Assembly (NCBI GenBank): GCA_947458265.1
Contig: CANGYF010000008.1
Coordinates: 100,993-164,992 of the forward strand
Length of the DNA stretch: 64,000 nt
Source: Betaproteobacteria bacterium
GTDB lineage: Bacteria > Pseudomonadota > Gammaproteobacteria > Burkholderiales > CAIKXV01
Direction of reading: 5' to 3'
Shown: positions 55,965 through 64,000 of the stretch, in pieces
How positions within the stretch are numbered: position 1 is the first letter of the stretch
Layout of the letters: the number at the start of each line of letters is the position of its first letter
Notes under the pieces: model-generated
The model's input: the letters and a program-made list of their open reading frames with translations, nothing else
What the model was told of the DNA's origin: nothing
The model's database searches: none
Program-made: the position numbers and the translations under genes

Positions 55965-56450
55965 ATGTTCCAGCGCATCCTCATCCCGATCGATGGCAGC
56001 AAGACCTCGCAGCAGGCACTCAAGCGTGGCATCGCGCTCGCAGCCGAACAGGGCGCTGCACTACGCCTGCTGCATGTGCATGAAGTCTCCGTCCTGTCGG
56101 ACATCTACGCCTCGCAGACGGCCTCGGGCCTGACGGCAGCGCCCAACGTGAAGGCGCTGGAGAAGTTCGAGGCAGACCTCGAGAAGCGTTCGAAGACCCT
56201 GCTTCAACAGGCCACAGTGCTGGCTGAAAAGGCCGGCGTGGCGAAGGTCGATGGCAAGATGGTGAACGCCGGCATGCGTAAGGCGGCCAGGCTGATCGTC
56301 GACGACGCTGCCAAGTGGAAGGCCGACCTGATCGTGATGGGCACGCACGGGCGCTCCGGCTTCGACCACCTGGTGTTCGGCAGCGTGGCCGAGGGCGTGA
56401 TGCGCAGCGCGACGGCGCCGGTGCTGCTGATCCGCAACCCGGGCAAGTAG
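55965..56450 (+). CDS. Universal stress protein (UspA family)
   Basis: Encodes 161 residues; AAGGAGAAG precedes the ATG. The fold is recognisable from MFQRILIPIDGSKTSQQAL, LRLLHVHEVSVLSD, and the ATP-binding end DLIVMGTHGRSGFDH, LVFGSVAEGVMRSATAPVLL. The G-2x-G-9x-G(S/T) pattern of ATP-binding members is present (GTHGRSG...GSVAEG). It acts in the cytoplasm during stress; with an FNR-type box upstream it is probably induced when oxygen is short. Confidence 0.92.
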   Translation: MFQRILIPIDGSKTSQQALKRGIALAAEQGAALRLLHVHEVSVLSDIYASQTASGLTAAPNVKALEKFEADLEKRSKTLLQQATVLAEKAGVAKVDGKMVNAGMRKAARLIVDDAAKWKADLIVMGTHGRSGFDHLVFGSVAEGVMRSATAPVLLIRNPGK

Positions 56451-56509
56451 CCGCGCGCTACTGCAGCGGCTGCCGGCGCCCCGCGCGCAGGCAGCCGCCG
56501 CCAGTCGGT

Positions 56510-57748
56510 TCAGGCGCGCGTTTCGCGCAGCAGCTGGGGCCCGACCGCATCCAGCGACGGCGTGCCGAGCAGCGCGAGGTCACGGTCGATCTCCTCGCGC
56601 AGCAGTTTCACCGCGTGGACCACCCCGGCCTCCCCCGCCACCGCGTTGGCGAACAGGAACGGCCGGCCGATGAACACGAACCGTGCGCCCAGCGCGATCG
56701 CCTTCAGCACGTCGGTGCCACGCCGGATGCCACTGTCCATCATCACCGTCATGCTGCCGGCGCTCGCCACCACACCGGGCAGCGCACGCAGCGGTGCTAT
56801 CGCCCCGTCGAGCTGGCGCCCGCCATGGTTCGACACGATGACGCCGTCGACGCCGCTCTCGGCCGCGATATGCGCGTCCTCTCCGGCCAGCAACCCCTTC
56901 ACCACCAGCCGGCCTGGCCAGATGCTGCGGATCAGCGCCAGGTGCTGCCAGTCGAAGCGATCGCGCCGGGCGCGCTCGCGCACGCCCGCCCGCGACACCA
57001 GCGGCAAGCGCACGCTGCCCATGTTCTCGGTGTGCGGCATGCCGTAGTGCACGAGCGTACGGATCGCCGTGCCGAACAGCCAGCGCGGATGGGTCAGGCC
57101 CTGCCAGGCCAGCGCCGCTGTCGGCCGCAACGGCGCCGAGTAGCCGTTGCGCACGTTGTTCTCGCGGTTGGCCGCCACCGGCACGTCGGCGGTCACCACC
57201 AGCGTGTCGTAGCCCGCGTTGCCGACACGCTCGACCAGCGCGCGGATCGCCTTTTCTTCGCCCGGAATGTAGCCCTGGAACCAGGCCGTGCGGCCGACCT
57301 TCTTCACGTCCTCGAGCCGGGTCAGCGACGCGCCGCTGAGGATCATCGGGATGTTCGAGGCCGCCGCCACCCGTGCGAGTACCCGGTCGCCATCGAAGCC
57401 TGCCATCGACGTGCCGCCCATGGGCGCGAAGCCGAACGGCGAATCGTAGGACTGGCCGAACAGTTCCCGCCGCTGCGAGCGCACCGACACGTCCACCATC
57501 ACCCGCGGCATGAATGCATAGTCGTCGAACGCGGTCCGGTTGCTGCGCAGCGACGCATTGGTCTCGGATCCACCCGAGGCATAGCCGAAGATCGGCCGCG
57601 GCAGCACGCGCGCAGCCTCGGGTTCGAAGTCGTCCAGCGCGAGCATCCGGCCGAGGATGCGCGGAGCCCGCGCAGCCGGTACGGCAGGCACGGAAGGCGC
57701 CGGCAGCGGGAGCGGCTCGTTGGCCAGGGCGGGTGGCAGGCTCGACAT
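56510..57748 (-). CDS. FMN-dependent alpha-hydroxy-acid oxidase/dehydrogenase (LldD-like)
   Basis: Encodes 412 residues; GGGGG before the ATG at 57748. The TIM-barrel FMN enzyme signature is complete: FGFAPMGGTSM (FMN), catalytic His and Arg in VIVSNHGGRQLDGAIAPL and FVFIGRPFLFANA. Tyr/Asp equivalents are in WFQGYIPGEEK and LVVTADVPVAANREN. It oxidises L-lactate, glycolate, mandelate or a related 2-hydroxy acid; the substrate is not decided. It runs antiparallel to a receptor fragment beyond its start. Confidence 0.9.
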   Translation of the reverse strand: MSSLPPALANEPLPLPAPSVPAVPAARAPRILGRMLALDDFEPEAARVLPRPIFGYASGGSETNASLRSNRTAFDDYAFMPRVMVDVSVRSQRRELFGQSYDSPFGFAPMGGTSMAGFDGDRVLARVAAASNIPMILSGASLTRLEDVKKVGRTAWFQGYIPGEEKAIRALVERVGNAGYDTLVVTADVPVAANRENNVRNGYSAPLRPTAALAWQGLTHPRWLFGTAIRTLVHYGMPHTENMGSVRLPLVSRAGVRERARRDRFDWQHLALIRSIWPGRLVVKGLLAGEDAHIAAESGVDGVIVSNHGGRQLDGAIAPLRALPGVVASAGSMTVMMDSGIRRGTDVLKAIALGARFVFIGRPFLFANAVAGEAGVVHAVKLLREEIDRDLALLGTPSLDAVGPQLLRETRA

Positions 57749-57882
57749 CGGGACCCCCTTCGCGTGAAGCTCGGATGCAGGTCGCGATCGAGGCACGGAT
57801 CGCGGTCGTGATCGCGGGACCGGGTCGTCCCGATCCGCTGCGGACGCCATGTTACCTGCACGCGGCGGCAACGCCGCTGCGC

Positions 57883-57972
57883 GCGGACCATCCATCGCGT
57901 CCGTTCCGGCTGCTCGTGCCGTTCGCGCCCGGTGCCAGTGTCGACGTGTTCGCCCGTTCACTTCAGCCGTGG
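57883..57972 (+). pseudogene. Remnant of a TTT receptor gene (N-terminal end of the fold)
   Basis: In an open frame from an ATG at 57775, bases 57883-57972 encode HPSRPFRLLVPFAPGASVDV and FARSLQP, the first strand and helix of a TTT receptor (compare FPSRPIRMLVPFAPGGTTDI at 53699). Nothing else of the family follows, and the minus-strand gene at 57958 covers the continuation. I read it as a decayed insertion target or recombination scar. Confidence 0.6.
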
Positions 57973-59598
57973 ATGGTCCGCGCGACCGGAGGGCTTGCGC
58001 CAGAGCAGCCGGTTGGTGAGGTCGTACATCCGCACCTCCGAGTCCAGCGCGAACACCGTCACCATCGCCGGTGGCGACCAGGAGACGCCGTTATGCACGA
58101 ACAGGCCGATGTCGATACGGTTGGTATCGTGCGCCTGCCCGCCCGGTGGCACGAACTCGATCGGGAATCGGTGCGGATAGGTGAACACCAGGCGTGCACT
58201 GCGCGGATCGCCCTCGACCGGCTCGACCTTCGCGTGCTTCATGCCGCGCAGCACGACCCAGCGGTACTCGAGTGCACGGCCGTTCAGGTCCAGGCTGTCC
58301 TCCGCCGACACCACCATCTCGCGCGGATGGTCTTCACGGCGCCAGATGCGATGCACGCCCCAGGCGTTGGTCGCGAGCTGCTCACGGTCGGCGGCACGGA
58401 AATCCTCGCTGACCACCTTCAGCTTCGCCAGCGGCGGGATGTCGCGCATCGTGATCGCATTGGCCGCCTGCGCCAGCTCCAGCAGCCGGCGCTCGGCGAT
58501 GTCGGCAGGGATGTCGTAGAAGCCGCTCAGGTGCGCGAGCCCGCTCAGGTAGGCGGTATCGGAGTCGACGCGGTTGCGCCGCAACAGCATCTGGGTGACC
58601 GGGGCCAGCAGGCCGCGCTCCACCAGCCGCTGCTTCACGTCCGGACGCAGCGCGGCCCAGGCGACGAAGGTGCGCTCGATCTCATCCATCTCCGACCCGG
58701 ACGAGCCGACCGTCGTGTTCGTGTAGGCGGCGTTGTAGTGGAACAGGTCGCCAGCACCGAAGATGTCGGTATGCGCCGGGTACCAGTACACATGGTTCGC
58801 TTCGTAGATGCGCACCTTCGCGTCGAACTGCGAGGCCATGAAGGAATGGAAGCGCTCCATGTTCGCCGCGAACGGCCCCTGGTAGAAGACCGAGGCATTG
58901 CCGATCACGTTGCGTGTTGGCCAGGGCGAAAGCAGCGTCGCATGACCGCCGGCGAGCAGCCGGATCTGGCGCGAGAACTTCGCGACCTGGAACGCCGCAT
59001 GGCCGCCGTCGCGGTTGTTGTAGAAATCCTCGAGGTTTCCGGCAGCTTCCCCGCGCGCCCAGCGCTCACGCAGGAAGCCGCACCACGGCCGAGATGCAGC
59101 CTCGCAGATGTCGGGGGTGTCCGGCGGCAGCCGGATCTCCACCGGCAGCACCACCTCGCGCGAGCGGCCGCCGCTGTCCTCCGCGCGCAACACGAGGCGC
59201 CACAGGCCGTAGTACCCGGGGGTGATGTCGTCCCAGCGCAGTTCGCCGTTCGCCGCGACCGACAGGTTTGCCGAGGCCTGGCTCGGGCTGCCGTTCCGGG
59301 TGACCGATGCCAGGGCGAAACGCAGGCCGCCGAGCCCGGGTGCCGCGCGCGCGAGGTCGACCTGCAGCGAACGACCATTGTCGCGGCCGAGCGTGAAGTT
59401 GGTGCCGACGTCGGCCGCGGTGGCCACCACCCGGCGTTCCAGTTGCAGCGCGCCGCCGGGCGCGGGCTTCGTCGCGGGTGCTGGCTGCGCCAGTGCGCTG
59501 CCGGCAGCGGCCAGCAACAGCACCAGGATCGTCGCGGCGCCCTGCAGGACGCGCAGTAGTGCGCCGGCCAGCCCTGCCCTGTCTTCTCCCCACATCAT
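57958..59598 (-). CDS. Unknown secreted protein of 546 residues
   Basis: A signal peptide (start at 59598, or 59595; hydrophobic [16 protein letters not shown]) is followed by a beta-rich part (about 50-160, [17 protein letters not shown] and [20 protein letters not shown]) like cadherin/Ig domains. A central region has [19 protein letters not shown], the phrase [20 protein letters not shown] and many Trp/Tyr/His. A second beta-rich end is [21 protein letters not shown] do not recognise a named family. No ribosome site is clear, and there are no clear partners. Confidence 0.6.
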   Translation of the reverse strand: MMWGEDRAGLAGALLRVLQGAATILVLLLAAAGSALAQPAPATKPAPGGALQLERRVVATAADVGTNFTLGRDNGRSLQVDLARAAPGLGGLRFALASVTRNGSPSQASANLSVAANGELRWDDITPGYYGLWRLVLRAEDSGGRSREVVLPVEIRLPPDTPDICEAASRPWCGFLRERWARGEAAGNLEDFYNNRDGGHAAFQVAKFSRQIRLLAGGHATLLSPWPTRNVIGNASVFYQGPFAANMERFHSFMASQFDAKVRIYEANHVYWYPAHTDIFGAGDLFHYNAAYTNTTVGSSGSEMDEIERTFVAWAALRPDVKQRLVERGLLAPVTQMLLRRNRVDSDTAYLSGLAHLSGFYDIPADIAERRLLELAQAANAITMRDIPPLAKLKVVSEDFRAADREQLATNAWGVHRIWRREDHPREMVVSAEDSLDLNGRALEYRWVVLRGMKHAKVEPVEGDPRSARLVFTYPHRFPIEFVPPGGQAHDTNRIDIGLFVHNGVSWSPPAMVTVFALDSEVRMYDLTNRLLWRKPSGRADHPRLK

Positions 59599-59749
59599 CG
59601 GATCGCTCAACGCCAGCCCCGCTTGCAAGTGGACAGGGCATCGAGTCTATACTGCCGCGCCCGCACGACGACGGCTCGGCATCCGTCGCAGGCCCCGCGC
59701 CGGCAAGCCCGCCGGCAGCGCACCGGCAGTCTGTACACCGAGGAGGATC

Positions 59750-60751
59750 ATGGTGCACCCATCGCAAATGGCCCGGGTCGTGGCCCTGGCGCTGCTGTCC
59801 GGCGCGACCGGCCTGGTGGCTGCGGCCACCGCCGTCGGCACTACCCCATCCTGGCCCTCCCGCCCGGTTCGCATCGTGGTCGGCTTCGGCGCCGGCGCGC
59901 CCGATTCAGTGGCGCGCATCGTTGGCCAGCAGCTGTCCAGCCAGCTCGGCCAGCCGTTCGTCGTCGACAACCGACCCGGTGCCAACGGCAACATCGGCGC
60001 CGAGATGGTCGCCAGGGCACCCGCCGACGGCCATACGCTGCTGGTCACCTCGGCCTCGTTCGCAGTGAACCCGAGCACCCAGCGCTCCCAGCCGTTCGAC
60101 GTGCGCCGCGACTTCGCGCCGGTGACCAACATCGGCAGCGGCGAGGGCTACATCCTCGCGATGAATCCGTCGCTGCCGGCGCGCACGGTGCAGGAGTTCC
60201 TCGCGCTGGCGCGCAAGCCAGGCAAGGGACTGGTGTACGGCTCGCCCGGCGTCGGCAGCCCGATCCAGCTGGCCGGGGCGATGTTCGCGACGCGCACCGG
60301 CATCGACGCGGTCCACACCGCGTACAAGGGATCGGGCCCCGCCCTCACCGCGCTGCTCTCCGGCGAGATCCAGTTCATGTTCATCACCCCGCCGCTCTCG
60401 ATGCCGTACATCAGCGCCAACCGCCTGCGCGCGCTGGCCTACACCGGATCGAAGCGCGCACCCTTCCTGCCCGACCTGCCGACGATGACCGAAGCCGGCG
60501 TCAGTGGCATGGAGCTCGATGCAATGAGCTGGTACGGGGTATTCGCGCCGGCGAAGACACCGGCCGCGATCGTGTCGCGGCTGCAGAAGGAAGTGCATGC
60601 CGCCGTGCGCGATCCGTCGGTCAGCGAGCGGCTGCGCGCACTGAACGTCGAGCCCGACGGCAGCACGCCCGAGGCGTTCGCCAGGTTCTTCCAGGCCTCG
60701 CTGGCACGCTTCGCCGACATGGTGAAGCAGGCCGGCTTCAAGCCGGAATAG
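59750..60751 (+). CDS. TTT/Bug substrate-binding protein
   Basis: Encodes 333 residues; AGGAGG at 59741-59746 is only three bases before the ATG 59750, so a GTG at 59753 or a later ATG may be used. The signal-peptide region ([20 protein letters not shown]) precedes [17 protein letters not shown], where PFxPGG is replaced by GFGAGA, a departure from the family. [24 protein letters not shown] and [17 protein letters not shown] follow. A cupin gene lies 22 bases downstream. Confidence 0.85.
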   Translation: MVHPSQMARVVALALLSGATGLVAAATAVGTTPSWPSRPVRIVVGFGAGAPDSVARIVGQQLSSQLGQPFVVDNRPGANGNIGAEMVARAPADGHTLLVTSASFAVNPSTQRSQPFDVRRDFAPVTNIGSGEGYILAMNPSLPARTVQEFLALARKPGKGLVYGSPGVGSPIQLAGAMFATRTGIDAVHTAYKGSGPALTALLSGEIQFMFITPPLSMPYISANRLRALAYTGSKRAPFLPDLPTMTEAGVSGMELDAMSWYGVFAPAKTPAAIVSRLQKEVHAAVRDPSVSERLRALNVEPDGSTPEAFARFFQASLARFADMVKQAGFKPE

Positions 60752-60773
60752 TCGACCACTGAAGGAGTTCTCC

Positions 60774-61361
60774 ATGCAGGGACGCATCCGCCGGGTGATC
60801 ACCGGCCATGACGCAGACGGCAGGGCCATCGTCGTATCCGACGAGGCGGCACCGGCAGTCCGCACCAACCCGTTACGGCCGGGCCATGTCTCGACCGACC
60901 TGTGGAAGACAGGTGCATCGCCGGTCGTGCTGAAGGCGACGATGGAAGACCCGACCGGCGGCCCGAAGCAGATCCATCCACTGCCCGGCGGCACGGTGTT
61001 CCGGATCTCCGAGCTGGCGCCCGAGCCGGAAGCGGTGCGCAACCTCGACCCGGAGCGGGCGCGCGAAGTGTTCAAGGCGATGGGCAACGAAGGCGCGGCG
61101 ACCTTCGGCCGAGGCGGCCGCCATCCGATGATGCACCGGACCGAGACCATCGACTACGCCGTGGTGCTGGAGGGCCGGGTGACGCTGGTGCTCGACGACC
61201 ATGATGTCGAACTCGAGGCGGGCGACGTGGTGATCCAGTGCGGCACCAACCACGCATGGAGCAACCGGTCGGACAAGCCCTGCCGCATGCTCTACGTGCT
61301 GATCGACGGCAGCTTCGATCCCGCGCTCGCCGGGCTGCTCGGCGTACCCGCGCCGCACTGA
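60774..61361 (+). CDS. Cupin-domain protein
   Basis: Encodes 195 residues; GAAGGAG before the ATG. Residues about 105-165 form a single cupin barrel: HPMMHRTETIDYAVVLEGR, VTLVLDDHDVELEAGDVVI and CGTNHAWSNRSDKPCRML supply the two His-containing motifs for a metal. N-terminal residues contain PKQIHPLPGGTVFR. Such small cupins act as dioxygenases, isomerases or sensors. Placement after a TTT receptor suggests a role in catabolism of the ligand. Confidence 0.82.
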   Translation: MQGRIRRVITGHDADGRAIVVSDEAAPAVRTNPLRPGHVSTDLWKTGASPVVLKATMEDPTGGPKQIHPLPGGTVFRISELAPEPEAVRNLDPERAREVFKAMGNEGAATFGRGGRHPMMHRTETIDYAVVLEGRVTLVLDDHDVELEAGDVVIQCGTNHAWSNRSDKPCRMLYVLIDGSFDPALAGLLGVPAPH

Positions 61362-61385
61362 CCCGCACACTGCCCCCCGCGCCGA

Positions 61386-61407
61386 CCCGCGCGCCGGTAC
61401 GCGCGGG
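61386..61407. terminator. 8-bp hairpin between convergent cupin and hydrolase genes
   Basis: CCCGCGCG (61386-61393) pairs with CGCGCGGG (61400-61407) around six bases. No T-tract. It is the only structure in the 67-base convergent gap. Confidence 0.4.
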
Positions 61408-61428
61408 CCTCGGCTCGGTGAAGCAATA

Positions 61429-62286
61429 TCAGCGCAAGGCTTGGCCCAGGAACTCGACGAAGCGAGCAGCGATCTCGCGCTCGCGCGCGATCCACGGGCC
61501 TTCGTCGGCGACGTCGACGTCCTGGTGCTCGGGGAACATCACTTCCAGCCGGCCCTGGCCCAGCAGCCGCGCCAGCGCCTCGCCGGCCGTCTGCGGATGG
61601 GTGTTGTCATCGCCCGGGACCACCAACGCAGGCACGCCGATCGAGCCGAGCTGCGCGGCACTGGCGCCCAACACCGGCAGGTCAGCGTCGTCGAGGAAGC
61701 CTTGGTGCCAGCGCTCGAACGAGGCCGTGAAACGATCCAGTGGGAACGCCATCAGCCGCGCCCGCTCGGCGACACCGCCGTCGGGCTGCGCCGCGAGGCA
61801 GGCCGAGAAATGCGGTGTGGCGCATACGGCTGCCATGCCGCCGGCGCGCGCCGCGTCGAGATACTCGCCGTAGTACTTGGATGCCAGCCTGCCCGCAGCG
61901 AACGCACCGCCGGTCACCTTCCACAACAGCAGTGCACGCACCCGCCCTGGATGGCGCAGCGCATGCGAGATCGACAGCCGGCAGCCGGACGAACTGCCCC
62001 CGATAACCGCAGACTCGGCGCCCAGGTGCTCGAGCAGCGCCTGCTGGTCGTCAGCCCACACCTCGTGCTCGGCCTCCCCGGCAGGCGCCTCGAGCAGCAG
62101 CGATGAAGCACCGCAGTTGCGGCGGTCGTGCACCAGCACGCGATGGCCGGCCGCGGCGACGACCTCCGCGATCGCAAGTACTTCATCGTGCCCGCGCCTT
62201 CCGCCGGGCGTGAGCGCGACCCACGGACCGGACTGGCCCAGCACTTCGTAACGGATCTGCGCACCGCGCAACTGGATCATCGGCAT
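61429..62286 (-). CDS. Alpha/beta hydrolase
   Basis: Encodes 285 residues. The fold starts MIQLRGAQIRYEVLGQSGPW; RVLVHDRRNCGAS is the strand-3 loop; the nucleophile elbow is VIGGSSSGCRLSI (Ser near 97, GSSSG). PALVVPGDDNTHP and a late HQDVDV supply acid and His. The closest in type are small carboxyl esterases and C-C hydrolases. In-frame ATGs at 62286 and 62280 are both possible. It is the last ordinary chromosomal gene before the cassette-like region. Confidence 0.85.
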   Translation of the reverse strand: MPMIQLRGAQIRYEVLGQSGPWVALTPGGRRGHDEVLAIAEVVAAAGHRVLVHDRRNCGASSLLLEAPAGEAEHEVWADDQQALLEHLGAESAVIGGSSSGCRLSISHALRHPGRVRALLLWKVTGGAFAAGRLASKYYGEYLDAARAGGMAAVCATPHFSACLAAQPDGGVAERARLMAFPLDRFTASFERWHQGFLDDADLPVLGASAAQLGSIGVPALVVPGDDNTHPQTAGEALARLLGQGRLEVMFPEHQDVDVADEGPWIAREREIAARFVEFLGQALR

Positions 62287-62487
62287 TCGTCATGCTCCCC
62301 GGGATGGTCGATCGCACCTGCGATCGCGACGATGATAATCCGCGGGCGCGGCCGCAGCATCCAGAGGGTGTAGCACACGCATTGGCGCAGCTTTCCCGAA
62401 GCCCGCCAGACAGGCGTCGGCAGGCTCAGCCCAGGAGCCTGGCAATCACCGATCTGAGCTTACTCATGGAATTCCCCGGCGCCGACC
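62287..62487. other. 201-base gap at the junction with the cassette array
   Basis: No gene. There is a short hairpin GGCTC...GAGCC (62423-62439). No attC is seen here, although the minus-strand gene at 62488-62901 would need one at its 3' end if it were a complete cassette. Confidence 0.5.
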
Positions 62488-62901
62488 TCATTCATCAATC
62501 AAAAAATCAACGGATTGTCCACACCACGGATAGAGCGCATCACAACATGGGCGAGAAATGACACCCTTGATAACCGATTGCTTTTCCAGGCCTTTGCAAT
62601 AACCGACTTCTCTCGTCTTCAATTGTCCGTTCCCAGCATGAACAAAGGGAGAAAGACTTTTATAAAAAACATACTTGTCGCCCTTGACTGGAACCTTTTG
62701 CAATTCCGAGACGGTCTTGCCGATTCCTGAAATGCTCAACAGCTCGCCTTCGATAAAAACCTGGCCCGGCTTTACTTCTTCACACTTATTGACCTTCAAC
62801 GTCGCGACATAAGATGCACTTGCCACGCACCTGGCGAAAGAATCATTCAGCGATCCCAACATCAACGCCAGCAGAAAACCGGCCTTCATGGAAGCCTTCA
62901 T
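62488..62901 (-). CDS. Small secreted cysteine-rich protein (cassette gene)
   Basis: Encodes 137 residues from an ATG at 62901 (a second at 62889). A signal peptide (MKASMKAGFLLALMLGSLND to SFA) is followed by a mature part with six cysteines (RCVASAS, NKCEEVKPGQ, GYCKGLEK, SRPCCDALYPWCGQS). Not a recognised family. It is AT-richer than the rest of the window and starts 17 bases after an attC, as cassette genes do. No attC is seen at its own end, so this cassette is the last or is truncated. Confidence 0.65.
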   Translation of the reverse strand: MKASMKAGFLLALMLGSLNDSFARCVASASYVATLKVNKCEEVKPGQVFIEGELLSISGIGKTVSELQKVPVKGDKYVFYKSLSPFVHAGNGQLKTREVGYCKGLEKQSVIKGVISRPCCDALYPWCGQSVDFLIDE

Positions 62902-62917
62902 CTAGACCTCATTAGCG

Positions 62918-62977
62918 CCCTGACGTTTGAATCAAGCCGTACCGCGAAGCGGTGTCGGCTTGAATGAATTGTTCGCC
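62918..62977 (-). other. attC (59-base element) after the HD-domain gene
   Basis: On the minus strand the element runs from GGCGAAC (62977-62971) through AATTCATTCAAGCCGAC, CGCTTCGCGG and CGGCTTGA to GTCAGGG (62924-62918), about 60 bases. The middle is nearly the classic attC sequence. The cleavage core GTCAGGG departs from GTTRRRY at two positions, so it may recombine poorly. Confidence 0.75.
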
Positions 62978-62993
62978 CGAATTCTGGCTGCAA

Positions 62994-63581
62994 TCACCAT
63001 TTGACAATGCCCAGCGTTACCTTGACCCCACCGACGAGCGTTGATCCCCCATAGTCCTTCGCAAGCCGCAGCAATGCATCGTGGAAACCCAGGTTGGGGA
63101 ACGCCGCTTCGACCTCTTTGATTGCTGCCTTGCTTATGCCCTTGCGGAGCATGCCTTTCGATGCATCAATCCAGTCCGCCTTGCGGCAGGCTTCGATGAT
63201 TCCTTGATGAGGCCCATTATAGGGAAAGATCTTGTGGTGCCAGTGGATAGCGCCGCGCAGCAATTCAGGATCAAGCCCCCATCCGAATTCTTCGTTATCG
63301 GCAATTGCCACCGCCTCGGATGGCTCCAGATAGGCCAACTCGCGATCTGTCCAGAGGCCAATGTCGTGGTAGACAAATGCTGTTTCCACAAGCTGCTCGT
63401 GCTCTTCAGCATTTTCCAGAAAATGCATCGCGTATGTGATTGTGCGGTAGATGTGGTTTCGATAGCCGGGGAAGTCTTTGCCAATCAGCTTTTCGAATCG
63501 TCCCAACAGTTCTTCAACATGTGGACGGACTAGTTTGACTTTGAATCCGTGATCCAGGCGGCGTGGGGCATAGGCTGCCAA
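62994..63581 (-). CDS. HD-domain phosphohydrolase-like protein (cassette gene)
   Basis: Encodes 195 residues. The HD metal motif is VYHDIGLW (His-Asp near residue 72) with HWHHKIFPY later and an upstream His in YRNHIYRTITYAMHF. Such proteins hydrolyse phosphate esters of nucleotides or of small molecules; the substrate is unknown. Only a TTG at 63581 can start it, because a TAG is two codons upstream in the attC. No ribosome site is seen, which is common in cassettes. Flanked by attC sites on both sides. Confidence 0.75.
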   Translation of the reverse strand: MAAYAPRRLDHGFKVKLVRPHVEELLGRFEKLIGKDFPGYRNHIYRTITYAMHFLENAEEHEQLVETAFVYHDIGLWTDRELAYLEPSEAVAIADNEEFGWGLDPELLRGAIHWHHKIFPYNGPHQGIIEACRKADWIDASKGMLRKGISKAAIKEVEAAFPNLGFHDALLRLAKDYGGSTLVGGVKVTLGIVKW

Positions 63582-63582
63582 G

Positions 63583-63646
63583 GGCTAACGTCCGAGTTAA
63601 GGGGCGTGCCGCTTGCCAGCACGTCCGCTTGAATGAACAGTTAGGG
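63583..63646 (-). other. attC (59-base element) after the BrnA gene
   Basis: On the minus strand CCCTAAC (63646-63640) begins the site; TGTTCATTCAAGCGGAC, a GTGC/GCAC central arm and CTTAACTCGGAC follow; GTTAGCC (63589-63583) is the cleavage end. About 64 bases. The last 17 residues of the BrnA-like protein are encoded in it, as is usual for cassettes. Confidence 0.8.
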
Positions 63647-63872
63647 CTTGAGCGTCAACATACGCATCGAGGAGCCGGCGAATCATTCGCTGGTACTGCG
63701 TCTGGTGCTTTGCTGCCTCCGTCTTGAAGAAGTCGAGACTCTTCTTGCTCAGCGCCAGCGTGACCTTGACGCCTTCCTCCCGGAAAGCGAGTTCTGCCGA
63801 CGATGGCAGGAAGTCAGACACCACTTCCGTCTTGCCTAGTGGCTCATTCGTGTACTTAACCTTCGCGCTCAT
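63597..63872 (-). CDS. BrnA-like antitoxin (CopG-type)
   Basis: Encodes 91 residues. The VKVTLALSKKSLDFFKTEAA and KHQTQYQRMIRRLLDAYVDA stretches form a ribbon-helix-helix typical of antitoxins. It is preceded by, and overlaps by 17 bases, the 3' end of a BrnT gene. BrnA proteins bind BrnT and repress the operon. The C-terminal end QALTVHSSGRAGKRHAP is encoded by the attC and is probably not functional. Confidence 0.82.
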   Translation of the reverse strand: MSAKVKYTNEPLGKTEVVSDFLPSSAELAFREEGVKVTLALSKKSLDFFKTEAAKHQTQYQRMIRRLLDAYVDAQALTVHSSGRAGKRHAP

Positions 63873-64000
63873 GGATCGCTTTTCCTTTGCGCCAATAGCC
63901 AGCCCCGATGATTCGAATCACCGATGCTCGCCAGGTGAACCGCACCGTCAACACGCCACCATCTACCTGTCCGAAGCAGTAGAACCGCTCCAGCAGTTCG
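63856..64000 (-). CDS. BrnT-family toxin, C-terminal part (window edge)
   Basis: Partial: the frame runs off the window at base 64000. The last 47 residues end with RFYCFGQVDGGVLTVRFTWR, ASVIRIIGAGYWRKGKA and IHEREG, the characteristic C terminus of BrnT ribonuclease toxins. The stop at 63856 overlaps the antitoxin start by 17 bases, the standard toxin-first order. The pair makes a self-maintaining cassette. Confidence 0.85.
   Translation of the reverse strand, partial: ELLERFYCFGQVDGGVLTVRFTWRASVIRIIGAGYWRKGKAIHEREG

Noticed and set aside
57514-59559. Long plus-strand frame across two minus-strand genes
   Set aside because: Only the short receptor-like segment at 57883-57972 is meaningful; the rest is antisense.

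Overview
The window is high-GC throughout except for a short AT-richer block at the right edge. It looks like the chromosome of a betaproteobacterium, probably Burkholderiales. The grounds are the large number of Bug/TTT periplasmic receptors (eight intact, two remnants), the surE-pcm-nlpD gene order, OxyR, a 410-residue SerA and the codon use. The exact genus cannot be read from the sequence.

Layout. Bases 1-1865 hold a helicase tail and an RNase H-like nuclease that resemble the MrfA/MrfB repair pair. Bases 2248-17667 and 53699-60751 are catabolic islands in which TTT receptors stand beside MmgE/PrpD proteins, an amidase, a ThDP enzyme, an SDR, hydrolases, a TauD-type dioxygenase and a cupin. 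No TctA/TctB membrane subunits are seen. Bases 18889-23318 (minus) form a 2-oxoacid decarboxylase/aldehyde dehydrogenase operon. It is divergent from an acyl-CoA dehydrogenase, CoA-transferase, MmgE/PrpD, TTT and D(-)-tartrate dehydratase (tarD) run at 23546-30044. Bases 31122-36166 carry a MoxR-DUF58-transglutaminase (TgpA-like) module plus a Pro/Ala-rich membrane protein. Bases 36204-40473 (minus) are surE-pcm-nlpD followed by a protein with a possible PilZ-like end where rpoS is often found. Bases 40793-45408 are housekeeping: an RraA-like protein, pdxH, tRNA-Pro(TGG), a CheY-like receiver, oxyR and serA. Bases 45543-52276 are a signalling block: a receiver-GGDEF protein, a sigma-54 gene with a near-perfect sigma-54 promoter in front of it, an NtrC-type activator, a degenerate hybrid histidine kinase and a hemerythrin-like protein.

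The right end (62488-64000) is different. Three small minus-strand genes or gene pairs (a secreted cysteine-rich protein, an HD-domain protein and a BrnT/BrnA toxin-antitoxin pair) are separated by two attC-like 59-base elements. This is the tail of an integron cassette array whose integrase end would lie beyond base 64000.

Regulation visible in the sequence includes overlapping divergent promoters at 23424-23466, an OxyR-type site in front of oxyR, an FNR/Anr box placed as in a class II promoter in front of a universal stress gene, and a 14-bp hairpin containing the stop codons of two convergent genes.
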